From: Isoetes taiwanensis | Lineage: Eukaryota > Streptophyta > Lycopodiopsida > Isoetales > Isoetaceae | Length of the DNA: 64,000 nt | NCBI GenBank assembly: GCA_021234155.1 | Contig: JAJEKV010000499.1 | Span: 104,633 to 168,632, forward strand | Direction of reading: 5' to 3' | Shown: positions 34,401 to 40,200 of the stretch, piece after piece | How the letters are laid out: each line of letters starts with the position of its first letter | How positions within the stretch are numbered: position 1 is the stretch's first letter | The notes under the pieces: generated by a model | What the model was told of the DNA's origin: nothing | Databases searched by the model: none | Seen by the model: the letters and a program-made list of their open reading frames with translations, nothing else | Program-made: the position numbers and the translations under genes

Positions 34401-36715
34401 ATGTTCTAAAGCTTTGGATGCCCATAGGAAATCTTGCCTGAATTATAGATCCATCTTCTTATGCAAAATTTACTGTTTCTGCTAAAAAATGCCTTGTTCT
34501 AAGGTAGACTGTTGTGGTGTTGACAGATTTCCTGTATTCTTCGATGATATGTGTCTTCGAGCACTACCAGTAATCCCTCTGGTTATTTATCGTTTAATAG
34601 AGAATGAGGCAATGGATACTGCAGACCGTGTTCTACATACTTATGCCCCATTATTATTCTACCATCCTCAAAGGTTCACATTCGTAAGGGAGACACTTGC
34701 ATATTTTTATGGGCACCTGCCAAATAAGCTTGTATTGCGGCTATTGAGTATTCTAGACCTGGGGAAGGTAAAGGATTGAATATGACATTCTAAAAGCATC
34801 CCAACTAAAATATAATCTTTTTTTTTTTTTTCAGATACCGGTTTCCGATGCCTTCGTTCACCATATTCGTAGCCACAATTCAGAATGTCCTCCAAATGAT
34901 TACTTTGCTAACCTTCTCTTGGGGCTTGTCCACAACATCATTCCTCCATTACATGGCAAAGCAAGAGCAAACATGTCAAACACAGATAGTCTATCAGTTT
35001 CCAGTCGCTCTGGACCCAATAAAGGTGGGCCTACCTCTGGACCAACAATGAGCTCAGCTGATAGTCATAGAGCATATTACCATCACCAGGATCCAGGGTC
35101 ATATCATCAACTAATTTTGGAAACGGCTGTCATTGAGCTGTTATCCTTGCCTTCACCACCAAATCAACCACCAAATCAAATTGTTTCAACAATGATTCAA
35201 ATTGCAGTCCGTGTGTCTTTACCAAATAGTTCAGCAGGGCAATGCACAACTCCTTCTGGGAACCCACGGAGCCCATTGCTCCCGACATCTCCACCTCCAG
35301 ATTCATTAGCTGCATCCTCTTCACCATCTTCTTGCCTTGTCCAGCCACAAATATTTTCACCCTTGATAATCCAAGCCTGTGGTTTATTGCTAGCTCAAAT
35401 GCCAACACCATTTCACACAGCATTTTATGTAGAGTGTGCACGAATTATTAAGGAATGTTGGTGGCTGATGGATTCTACGAAGGCTTCCAAAGAATTAGAT
35501 ACGGCTTTTGGATATAGTGCTTGGGATCCAACATGGGCTGTCCAGGATGGAACTTCAAATGTCATTGGTAATTGACTAAAGGATTTTTGTATATTTTCTG
35601 TCTTCTGAGCATAATACGTGAGGATTTTTGTTGTACTCTACCATGAAAGTTGGAGGTTAAGTGCATTTTTTGGGGTTTCATGCAATTCAGATGGACACAG
35701 TAACCAACAGTTCTCAAAGTCTTGTTTTCCCATTTCTGAAAATGAGATGCTTATCATCACAGAATACAATTGCTGGACCAGATATAAAGAAATGGGCTGG
35801 AGGTTTAGATAAGTTTAAGGGGGTTTTACAATGTGAACATCCAGCAAGATAGTTGAACACTATATGATGATGATAGCTGGGGATAGCTGTTTGCTGCTGG
35901 CTGACACAACCATAGAAAAAGAAAAGTTCTTTTTTGATTCCTGTTTTTCTTTCTTTCACCGGCAATACTGTAGGTTATTGTTCTAAGATTTTTCTCCTTC
36001 CACAGGCAACACTGTAGCATTATTACATGCATTTGCTTCTGCTTTACCATTTGAATGGCTAGAAGGAATGCATAACGTTATTACACAACAAAGACCAATA
36101 GTATCTGTGGCCCATTTACGACTTGCATTCCGCATTTTGGGGCCCCTGTTGCCTCGTCTAGTCATGTCACGGCCCCTATTTTCAAAGGTATTGTTTGTAA
36201 CTGGGTTCGAATGCCGGATTATATTTATGCTCTTACATTGGCATATGTTTAACTGGTTGTGAAAATTTTGTAGACACTGGCATTGCTGTTTACAATTATG
36301 GCAGATGTTTTTGGGCGTAGTTCACAGCCATCTCCAACTACTGATTTATCAGATATCTCAGACCTCATAGACTTCTTGTATGTAGTTACCGGTCTCCTGC
36401 TCCTCCTTTATGTTTATTATGATTTAACTTTTGGTCACCATTTATTAGGCATCATACTTCTCACTTTTTTATTATCATTAACTTTTGGTCACCATTTTTA
36501 GGCATCATGCTGTCATGCTAGAAGTGCAAGGAACAGGCCAAACGGGTGCAAGGCCAAAGCCAGAAACATTGCGTCTTTGCAGCAAAGCTATAGAACGGCT
36601 ACGTCCAGATTTGCAGCATTTGTTTCGACACTTGTCTGAGGATGTGCGATCGTCTGTATATGCTGCCACTCACCCCAAGCTTTTCCAAAGGACTCCTCCA
36701 ACGTTCACATTCTAG
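359..36715 (+). CDS. MED23: Mediator complex subunit 23 (MED23), 21 inferred exons over 36 kb
   Basis: MED23 is a large helical-repeat subunit of Mediator, the nuclear coactivator that links transcription factors to RNA polymerase II. Translated exons match plant MED23 from N- to C-terminus: the LFQRYLG start, VEVHRRRD-like block, [121 protein letters not shown] and LAYFYGHLP. Inferred exons: 359-439, 551-594, 1372-1468, 1561-2357, 2530-2797, 3285-3538, 4622-4850, 5064-5338, 8843-8926, 28125-28222, 31292-31451, 31934-32180, 32283-32453, 32524-32637, 32711-32836, 34214-34365, 34527-34767, 34835-35567, 36006-36187, 36274-36377, 36502-36715. They total about 1555 codons, close to the roughly 1600 residues expected. 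Splice phases agree at nearly every junction; exon 10 is the exception. Exons 4 and 12 contain single-base frame breaks (see findings), so either the gene is decaying or the assembly has small errors. Confidence 0.93.
836..922. repeat. 52-bp tandem duplication in MED23 intron 2
   Basis: The string ATCTTGGCTATAAAAGGAAC occurs twice, 52 bp apart, with near-identical flanks (CTTTTATGT and CTTTTATTT). It is a simple local duplication inside the intron between exons 2 and 3. The TATAAAAG inside each unit looks like a TATA box, but nothing supports transcription from it. Confidence 0.8.
1561..2357 (+). CDS. MED23: MED23 exon 4, with two single-base frame breaks
   Basis: This is the largest N-terminal exon, from a GTACAG acceptor to a GAG|GTAACT donor. 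It begins [20 protein letters not shown] and ends [13 protein letters not shown], both clear MED23 segments. The homology changes frame twice. Near 1650, in a run of five T, AEFL continues as LFALQTL only one frame over. Near 1895, in a TTT run, the frame moves again so that [13 protein letters not shown] is read. Removing one T at each place restores one continuous reading frame. The remainder, about 1900-2357, is intact and includes the conserved [13 protein letters not shown] stretch. Confidence 0.85.
2530..5338 (+). CDS. MED23: MED23 exons 5-8
   Basis: Exons 2530-2797, 3285-3538, 4622-4850 and 5064-5338. Exon 5 carries [18 protein letters not shown] and the FAPCY motif. Exon 6 carries [19 protein letters not shown] and [12 protein letters not shown]. 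Exon 7 carries [14 protein letters not shown] and KAIDEWWKQ. Exon 8 carries [20 protein letters not shown] and ends FAGQ before GTAAAC. Phases agree at all three joins. Intron 5 appears to use a GC donor (CACAG|GCAAGT at 2798), because that is the choice that keeps phase with the CCAG acceptor at 3284. Intron 6 ends in a LINE-derived pyrimidine tract. Confidence 0.88.
3641..3886. repeat. 124-bp tandem duplication in MED23 intron 6
   Basis: Two consecutive units, 3641-3764 and 3765-3886, both begin TGAAACATAAGAA and end CACATAAAGTGGAAAG. They differ by a few substitutions and a 2-3 base gap. Nothing in the unit looks coding. It reads as a recent local duplication in the intron. Confidence 0.9.
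4540..4620 (+). mobile_element. Truncated LINE/SINE 3' tail forming the end of MED23 intron 6
   Basis: The block CTAGACCCAAGTGGTCTC, then GTAGACTTTAATATAATC and a (CTTT)n tail, matches the terminal signature at 11690-11748 and 8998-9050. Only the last ~80 bp of the element is present. Its T-rich tail runs directly into TTTCCTAACAG, the acceptor of exon 7 (exon begins 4622). The element therefore supplies the polypyrimidine tract. Confidence 0.75.
5690..6325 (+). mobile_element. 3' fragment of a LINE in MED23 intron 8
   Basis: An open frame at 5688-6143 contains [10 protein letters not shown] and [12 protein letters not shown], which correspond to [10 protein letters not shown] and [13 protein letters not shown] at the C-terminal end of the LINE copies at 11.0-11.3 kb and 22.3-22.5 kb. 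The CCHC-like zinc finger seen there (CRLCHLN...H..TC) is mostly lost here. After the stop come about 180 bp of 3' sequence, then AAAGACCCTATGGGTCTTCC, GTAGATGTTAGTAATAATC and a T-rich tail, the same terminal signature as the other copies. It is a 5'-truncated, degenerate insertion. Confidence 0.75.
6720..7461 (-). mobile_element. LINE ORF1-like fragment with a zinc knuckle
   Basis: On the - strand, broken frames from 7461 to 6720 read [10 protein letters not shown] and then a cysteine-rich segment CFCC...[14 protein letters not shown] around 6940-7040. This resembles the zinc-knuckle end of the gag-like ORF1 of plant LINEs, or possibly a copia nucleocapsid. Several stops interrupt the frame between the two parts, so it is inactive. 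The assignment to LINE ORF1 rather than copia gag is an inference from the lack of neighbouring copia sequence. Confidence 0.4.
7590..7700 (-). mobile_element. LINE/SINE 3' tail on the reverse strand
   Basis: The reverse complement reads TATTTGGTCTCATAGCCCAA, then ATGGTCTCCCATAGACATTA and an A/T-rich tail. This matches the tail at 11690-11748 over about 50 bp. It is the only clear - strand copy in the MED23 introns. Confidence 0.7.
7700..8842. other. Rest of MED23 intron 8, no recognisable gene
   Basis: Open frames exist on both strands at 8216-8680 and 8329-8571, but neither shows a known domain, and they overlap one another. The stretch has an exact doublet CACTTCCTGTT at about 8580-8602. 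The region ends in GCTTGCAG, the acceptor of MED23 exon 9. Confidence 0.5.
8843..8926 (+). CDS. MED23: MED23 exon 9
   Basis: This 84-bp exon encodes 28 codons beginning [19 protein letters not shown]. That is a diagnostic MED23 stretch that follows exon 8 (FAGQ) in phase 0. It lies between TTGCTTGCAG and GTAAGT, both strong splice sites. It is too short to stand out as an open frame. The intron that follows runs 19 kb to exon 10. Confidence 0.9.
8945..9062 (+). mobile_element. Very short 5'-truncated LINE copy
   Basis: The segment CTACAAATGCGCCCTAGCTG through CATAGACCCAAGCGGTCTCC and CAGATGTTAATATAACC aligns with the last ~110 bp of the LINE at 10556-11748. A C/T-rich tail (CTCCTCCCTCCC) follows. 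It begins immediately after the exon 9 donor. Confidence 0.8.
9300..9515 (-). mobile_element. Candidate tRNA-derived SINE head
   Basis: The reverse complement of 9440-9500 reads GGCGGTAGCTCAGTAATACA, then AGCACTTGGC and GGGTCCGATAG. This resembles a tRNA A box (TAGCTCAGT) and a weak B box at the usual spacing. No closed cloverleaf is visible, so a SINE or tRNA relic is more likely than a tRNA gene. The 3' end is not defined. Confidence 0.4.
9815..9870 (+). mobile_element. Weak match to the LINE 3' tail
   Basis: CTTAGACCCCAGGGTCTTTA followed by GAGATCGTGAATATATC and a T-rich run fits the layout of the recurrent tail, with more differences than the other copies. The upstream part was not matched to any element. 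Confidence 0.4.
10556..11748 (+). mobile_element. LINE copy L1a (3' part of ORF2 plus 3' UTR), 5'-truncated
   Basis: The sequence from TTCAGCCACTCCGCTTCAAC aligns base by base with 21816-22880. Two open frames (10547-10963 and 10917-11267) carry the C-terminal end of a LINE polyprotein, including the cysteine-histidine motif [19 protein letters not shown] at about 11125-11180. One frame break separates them. The 3' UTR runs to TCTCATAGACCCAAATGGTC and ends AATATAATCTTTG at about 11748. It lacks reverse transcriptase, so it is a dead, truncated insertion. Confidence 0.85.
11790..14126 (+). mobile_element. Ty1/copia retrotransposon C1, part 1 (PBS, gag, protease, integrase)
   Basis: A primer-binding site TGGTATTAGACC at about 11819 resembles the initiator tRNA-Met complement. 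Gag follows (12143-12560, with the [20 protein letters not shown] region), then a CCHC remnant near 12665 ([11 protein letters not shown]). Next come the integrase zinc-binding region near 13195-13310 (WHVRFGHLH...CTVCRLGK) and the catalytic core start [11 protein letters not shown] at 13360. Multiple stops and frameshifts make it inactive. It is interrupted near 14110-14126 by a LINE and resumes at about 22881. The 5' LTR boundary is unclear. Confidence 0.75.
14110..16500 (+). mobile_element. LINE copy L1b, part 1 (endonuclease and reverse transcriptase)
   Basis: The frame at 14133-14777 is an APE-type endonuclease ([16 protein letters not shown]), and the catalytic GDHSPL follows at about 14915 in another frame. 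Frames 15179-15973 and 16022-16513 hold the reverse transcriptase: [51 protein letters not shown] and the catalytic box YADDVVL at about 16260. Stops at 14775 and 15971 and a break near 15130 inactivate it. The sequence stops at TTTAG (16496-16500) where copia C2 enters, and continues at 21535. Confidence 0.88.
16501..16677 (-). repeat. 3' LTR of copia C2 (177 bp)
   Basis: It begins TCTTAGAATGTAATG and ends TTTCTAATA on the + strand. It is near-identical to 21351-21534 except for small indels. The adjacent TCCCCCTTTGAC is the reverse complement of a polypurine tract, which fixes the element's orientation. The termini are not the usual TG...CA. Confidence 0.9.
21351..21534 (-). repeat. 5' LTR of copia C2 (184 bp)
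   Basis: This is the partner of the LTR at 16501-16677. On its inner side it directly touches CTCGATACCA, the reverse complement of a tRNA-Met-type primer-binding site. The outer side is followed by TTTAGCATG, the target duplication and the continuing LINE. Confidence 0.9.
21535..22880 (+). mobile_element. LINE copy L1b, part 2
   Basis: The LINE interrupted at 16500 resumes here. Frames 21580-21954 and 22275-22625 encode [17 protein letters not shown], the region after reverse transcriptase, and the motif [20 protein letters not shown]. It matches L1a closely, with small indels. It stops at TCTCTAGGTGGCT (22880), about 100 bp short of the terminal signature present in L1a, and then passes straight into copia C1. 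Confidence 0.85.
22881..23498 (+). mobile_element. Copia retrotransposon C1, part 2 (integrase C-terminus to RT start)
   Basis: After the LINE, C1 continues with the low-complexity linker and the start of reverse transcriptase. The broken frames read [15 protein letters not shown] (23175-23222), [14 protein letters not shown] and [14 protein letters not shown] (23300-23410), the counterparts of the copia KARLVAKG and FSPVVK blocks, then QPDIKSAFL. It is cut at 23498 by the LTR of the element below and resumes at 26987. Confidence 0.72.
23499..24232 (-). repeat. LTR of the LARD-like element, 3' copy on the - strand
   Basis: It is the left-hand of the two direct repeats. It carries the canonical TG...CA ends with a 5-bp inverted terminus TGATA/TATCA. 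No long open frame of interest is present. Confidence 0.88.
24221..24385. repeat. Three ~57-bp tandem units inside the LARD-like element
   Basis: GCTCCATATCAATCCATCCC, ACTCAATTTCAGTCCATCCC and GCTCCATTTCAATCCATCTC open three successive units, each followed by CTCAAGAT or CTTAAGAT and a GATCATC or GGTCATC end. The first overlaps the LTR boundary. The repeats are imperfect and not coding. Confidence 0.75.
24565..24760. repeat. Array of small hairpins ending in CTAGTCT
   Basis: Three successive blocks each contain a short inverted repeat around a GCA- or GCG-containing loop, followed by the same phrase. They are CAATTGTGTTGCAATCACAA then TTACTAGTCTTC, CAATTGTCTTTGCGAGACAC then AATTACTAGTCTACC, and CTATGTTGCAATCATAG then TGCTAGTCTACC. 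Each is preceded by TTCAAGCC or CAAGCC. TTAGTGCTAGTCTACCATGG near 25291 is a fourth echo without the hairpin. Confidence 0.7.
26232..26986 (-). repeat. LTR of the LARD-like element, 5' copy on the - strand
   Basis: It matches 23499-24232, with an additional 13-bp internal duplication. The adjacent GCTCCGATACCAC (26218-26230) is the reverse complement of a tRNA-Met primer-binding site. Confidence 0.88.
26987..27655 (+). mobile_element. Copia retrotransposon C1, part 3 (RT catalytic region and RNase H start)
   Basis: C1 resumes with [18 protein letters not shown] at about 27029-27090, the copia RT thumb motif. It continues with the catalytic box in [12 protein letters not shown] (27190-27225), [20 protein letters not shown] (about 27270) and ATLYRQLV...LTSSGPDI (27440-27500). 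The usual YVDD is CVDD here, and stops interrupt the frame. It ends near 27655, before the 3' LTR, and no matching LTR was found. Confidence 0.75.
27656..28124. other. End of MED23 intron 9, no identified element
   Basis: The DNA between the end of copia C1 and MED23 exon 10 is AT-rich with no domain recognised. It contains GCTTGGCTTGTACTTCTACC and GTACAAGCAATATACATG, a loose inverted pair at about 27880-27930. A pyrimidine-rich tract (TTACTTTACTCTGTCTATTTG) precedes the exon 10 acceptor. Confidence 0.5.
28125..28222 (+). CDS. MED23: MED23 exon 10
   Basis: The segment [13 protein letters not shown] just before the CTAG|GTATTT donor (28223) is diagnostic and joins in phase to RFHGKTK of exon 11. 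The 5' end is less certain. In the correct frame the sequence [20 protein letters not shown] leads into it, and a phase-0 acceptor would be GAG at 28122-28124. A better-looking CAAG at 28117-28120 would need one base removed in the following GGG. The donor and C-terminal part are secure. Confidence 0.75.
28400..28985 (-). mobile_element. Ty3/gypsy integrase fragment in MED23 intron 10
   Basis: On the - strand, overlapping frames (28978-28766, 28869-28639, 28720-28535) read [30 protein letters not shown], then [15 protein letters not shown] and [15 protein letters not shown]. These are the core and C-terminal parts of a gypsy integrase (SDRD.KF and HPQ.DGRTE signatures). At least two frame breaks are visible. 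Neither LTR nor the rest of pol is nearby. Confidence 0.85.
28986..29465. other. GC-rich anonymous block in intron 10
   Basis: Base composition changes sharply here to GC-rich, unlike the AT-rich flanks. Open frames run on both strands (28991-29482 +, 29193-28888 -) but show no known domain. It may be the remnant of an LTR or leader between the gypsy and copia pieces. I could not assign it. Confidence 0.4.
29480..30511 (-). mobile_element. Copia 5' end fragment (LTR, leader, gag)
   Basis: On the - strand the element opens at 30511 with TGTTAGGATATTACGTTACA, the typical start of a copia LTR. It passes a degraded PBS-like site near 30350 and then encodes gag at about 29900-29486, including [20 protein letters not shown], the copia gag motif also seen in C1 and C2. 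Pol is absent. The gag frame is broken. Confidence 0.7.
30740..31291. other. Rest of MED23 intron 10
   Basis: A weak LINE-tail match lies at 30745-30790 (GAGTGGTCTCCTATAAATGT). A reverse-strand frame at 30793-31041 (...[20 protein letters not shown]...) has no assigned family. The region ends in the GCTCAACAG acceptor of exon 11. Confidence 0.4.
31292..32836 (+). CDS. MED23: MED23 exons 11-15
   Basis: Exons 31292-31451, 31934-32180, 32283-32453, 32524-32637 and 32711-32836. They encode [40 protein letters not shown] and [25 protein letters not shown] and [25 protein letters not shown], and [18 protein letters not shown]. Exon 12 has one frame break at about 32131-32133 (CTCTTTGC). Dropping one T there gives [19 protein letters not shown], which matches the family. 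The open frame of exon 11 reads on past the GAAAAG|GTGAAT donor, but that extension is intron. Confidence 0.88.
31452..31800 (+). mobile_element. LINE 3' end in MED23 intron 11
   Basis: After the exon 11 donor, a short open tail is followed by GATGGCGACTGGATCAGCTT, which matches 6141-6165 (GATGGCAATTGGATCATCTT). Then come CATAGACCCCATGAGTCTCT, TGTAGAGGATAATAAATC and a run of T. This is the same subfamily as the copy at 5690-6325. It ends about 130 bp before the exon 12 acceptor. Confidence 0.7.
32837..34213. other. MED23 intron 15, no gene found
   Basis: This 1.4-kb intron carries reverse-strand frames at 33205-33465 and 33507-33773 with no recognisable domain. No tail signature, LTR or tRNA-like box was seen. 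It may be unique sequence or very old repeats. Confidence 0.5.
34214..36715 (+). CDS. MED23: MED23 exons 16-21 (C-terminal part)
   Basis: Exons 34214-34365, 34527-34767, 34835-35567, 36006-36187, 36274-36377 and 36502-36715. They encode [31 protein letters not shown] with [12 protein letters not shown], and the long exon 18 ([51 protein letters not shown]). Then follow [24 protein letters not shown] with DISDLIDFL, and the C-terminus ending PTFTF. Exon 18 includes a proline/serine-rich low-complexity stretch (about residues encoded by 35230-35340). This stretch is also variable in other plants. All phases agree. The last intron uses TT|GTATGT, giving DFLHHAVML at the join. Confidence 0.93.
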
Positions 36716-39180
36716 AACTTAAGAAGAGATGGTTGGTATGGTGCACATAAATTGTAAAAAGTTATACGAACCTCTTTCTTTAAATATTAACATTTGGAAG
36801 GTGGGGTTATAATTATGTTGTTATTACTGTATTTGTTATTCTAGCACTGTGTATTTCTACTACAGTAGCAAGGCAATGAGGACCAGATCTCAGATCTCGA
36901 CACCTCCAATGTTGTCCTGGAAGGAGAGCTTAAATGATGTGGTGCAGGGAGAACCATATATGAAGTAACATCAGAGGAGATGCCTATTCGGTGGGCAAGA
37001 TTTGGCATTATTTTCTATCTTATCAACTATGACAAGTATCATGCTTGCGTCAGTGAAGATCTGATAAGCACCCAATACTGGACTTACCACGACAAACCTT
37101 TCTAAGGTAATGATTTGTCTTATTCCCTCTTGGTTTAACAGGATATATAAGATTGAATAAAAAAGGTTAATAGAATGGAAATATATAAAGCATATAAGAT
37201 TTCCTTATGAAATCCCATGAATGCCACGGGGTTTTTTTAGAGGTTTTGTGTGTGAAATGCTCTATAGCTCTGAAAAAATGGACGGATTTGCTGCAAAAGG
37301 CAGGCTATGGATTCCATGCAGCAGGATCATATGCAGTTGGATGTGGCAGAAAGGAGACTGCCTGAGGTGGAGTGGAGCACGCAGTTGTGAGAGATATGAA
37401 AGTATAGGAAGGAATTTTGTTGCTTGGAATGATCTACCTGTCAGCTTGGTGCCCTTTTTGTCAGGGTCAATCTGGGGTTGTTGCTTCGAAACATGGCTCA
37501 GAGTAGTGTGAGCTTAGATTAGCTTGTACAACTCATTTAAGAGTGAATCTACAAATGATTCACTATCTTTGGGATATGAGAGCCCCTAGGCCGATTTAGA
37601 AAGGTAAGGTGCATTTTTTTGGTAGAGGAAAAGTACATTATGTGAAGGTGACAGTAAAATTGAATTGAGGAAAAATTTGTGAGCTTGTAAGCATCTTATG
37701 ATGTAGTATGGTAGATGGTAACTCTGATTCAAACAGTGAAGAGTAAGGTGGGGAATTCCTGGTCTAATAAATGATTCTCATATTTGAAGAAGCACGTAAG
37801 TGTTGTGTGTCGTGTAGAACTTTGCTCCCTGGAATCCTTCGGAGTTTTTTCGTGTCTAAGATGTAGGGTATAATGTCTCAATTGATTTTTTAGTTTGAGC
37901 TGTTCAATAATGTTTAAGAGATGTCTAATACTTCTCCATATGTGGTGCAGCGTTTCGTTTGCCCATGGAAGTGTAAATTTAAAATCTACAATGAAATAAA
38001 ATGGGGAAAATTTTAAAGATGCCCTTTTAATAATCGCCAAGATGCTTCAAATTTGGGCAGCTATGGACGCAAAGAGATTTGGGCAGTAATGGACATGAAG
38101 AGAAGACACCATTCGTTCCTTTTAGAATCAATTCTTCTGAATTGAAACACCACTTAGTCTATTATATACAAGACAATATTAAGAACGTGCAAGTCTCTTC
38201 CACCGAGAAAATATGTTATTGGTCATGTGACGCACTCTTTTGTTTATATCTGCAGAAAAGCACCCATCTTTTAAATTAAGAGCAGTTAATACTGAAATTG
38301 CTTTAAATGGTTTTGAAATTGCTACTGATTAAGCAATTTGAGGAATTTAAGCCCATGCAAAGCAAAGCTCGGCAGGGTCTTGAGAAACTCCTTAGGGTTG
38401 TTGTGGCTAATGAGAGAGTGTCTTTTGTTAGCCTTGTTGTGCTTAAGGCAGCATTCAATGGCATAGGCCTCCTTCAGCTCCAAGGAATTAGCAGGTTTCT
38501 TCAGGTGGTTGCCATATTTCTCCTTAAAGATTACAGATTCGCGATGCGATGCATGAACTTGATCTTATCGACAAAGCTCATTTTTTGTTTGTACTTGTTA
38601 TCAGCATTGTGAGTGTTCGCAACGATTTTGGCTCAATGTGGGGGAGGATGCTTCCATTTAAATACAAAAACTTTATTACGATGGATTCAATCTCCCATTT
38701 TGATATAACATAATGAAATCTAAGAGTTTAGCTACCAAATGCTAGTCACTTGCGATGAAGATTTTAAGTTGTATAGTCATTTTGACACCAATAGACTATC
38801 AAATGCCCTTCAACAGACCACCAGAAGCCCTTCAATGGACTATGAAATTCTCACACTTAACCTCCATTGGACAACAAATGCCTAACACAACAAATGCCTA
38901 ACAGTAGACTTTGGCCATCTCATACAATTTACAATGGTATTTAAGATGGGCCATTAAAGGGCAAAAGTGGGCAATTAAAGGGGCAAAATGTGGGTGTTTC
39001 AATCAAAGTGGGCCATTAGATGGCAGAGGGTGGAAGAAGAAGGGCAACCTTCCCAATAGATGTACCAAAAGTGGAAGGGTACCCTTCTCTATAGATGTAC
39101 TAAAAGTAAAAACAAAAACCAAAATGAACATTTACAAAAGGAGAAACTATCACATGTCCCCGTAATTAGGATTAGGGAAA
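36716..39180. other. 3' flank of MED23, anonymous
   Basis: This includes the presumed 3' UTR. An AATAAA lies at about 37156 (GATTGAATAAAAAAGG) and could serve as a poly(A) signal, but is not proven. The open frame at 38307-38612 has no known domain. Short repeats (CAACAAATGCC twice near 38870-38900; GGGCCATTAAAGGGCAAAAG variants near 38945-38990) give the stretch a low-complexity texture. Confidence 0.45.
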
Positions 39181-39184
39181 TTTA

Positions 39185-39345
39185 CCAGAATACCCTTAAT
39201 TTTTCTGATATTTCCCAGAATACCCTTTATATTTTCAAAATTCCCAAAATGCCCTTCTTTTTTTTTGGGACCCAAGGGCATTTTGGGAATTTTGAAAATA
39301 TCTGGGCATTTCAGAAACATATGAAAATATCTGGGCATTTCACTC
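39185..39345. repeat. 28-bp perfect inverted repeat flanked by short tandem units
   Basis: The arms 39229-39256 and 39274-39301 are exact reverse complements over 28 bp (outer end ATATTTTCAAAATTC, inner end AATGCCCTT) around a 17-base loop. Just upstream, CCAGAATACCCTT occurs twice, and just downstream GAAAATATCTGGGCATTTCA occurs twice. A short foldback MITE remnant or a hairpin RNA locus would look like this. Confidence 0.85.
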
Positions 39346-39940
39346 ATTTGATCATGTGGTCTCTAAGGGTGATTGACCTCGCCACAAGATTAAGTACTCT
39401 GTAGTATTCCTATTGTGCAGCTTTCGAATGCGAGTATCTAGAATGTATTGTTGCCGAATTCATTATGCTAGCTGTTGACAATATTGCTTGCTTGAGTTGG
39501 CTTACATGGAATATAGGATGCACTCTATTCCACAAGCTCTAACTCGACTCATATGTCGTCTTCATTGACCCTCCTTGAGTCTAGCACATTGAAACATCTT
39601 TGACCAATGGCCTTATGGTTCTTACCTTGCCACTAGTATATAAATACCTATTTGGGATCTTAAGGCCCATTGTTCCCATCAACAACCGTAGGAACCCCAT
39701 GATGCATTTTACCAACCCCTTTACCTAGTGCAACTAAGTACCCGATTCTCATCGTGAATTCGCTAATCAATGCGAATTCAATATTCTTGATCCTAGATCT
39801 AAGAATGCTATGCTGAGAAGACCCCGTTTCTTTATGATTATAATCAATACAGTGTTAATAATCATAGAACTCCATGGATCCAATTAGAAGAAAGCCTCTA
39901 ACCACCTATCACTTTGTAACTCACACCCTGGTTTCAATCA

Positions 39941-40200
39941 GAGATCTTATAGTCCTATTGCAGCTGAACTCCTTGCTCTAACAACATCAATTACGGCTAA
40001 TTGGTTCGTGTATTTTCCAATCAATTCCAATTGGATGCTCTATAACAACTCCTAGAAAGGGGTTCTATCACTAGATCTTATTAGTCCTATTGCAACATCA
40101 ACTCCTTGCTCTAACATCAATAATTGTGGCTAATTGGTTTGTGTATTTTCCCATGAATTCCAATTGGTTGCGCTATCACAACTCCTAGAGTTGATTCTCT
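39941..40200. repeat. ~130-bp tandem duplication
   Basis: The two units begin GATCTTATAGTCCTATTGCA (39942) and GATCTTATTAGTCCTATTGC (40075) and end in AACTCCTAGA. They contain CTCCTTGCTCTAACA, GGCTAATTGGTT and GTGTATTTTCC in the same order. Moderate divergence suggests an older event. No coding content is visible. Confidence 0.8.

Noticed and set aside
35130-35441. 103-residue reverse-strand frame
   Set aside because: It is antisense to MED23 exon 18 and has no domain of its own.
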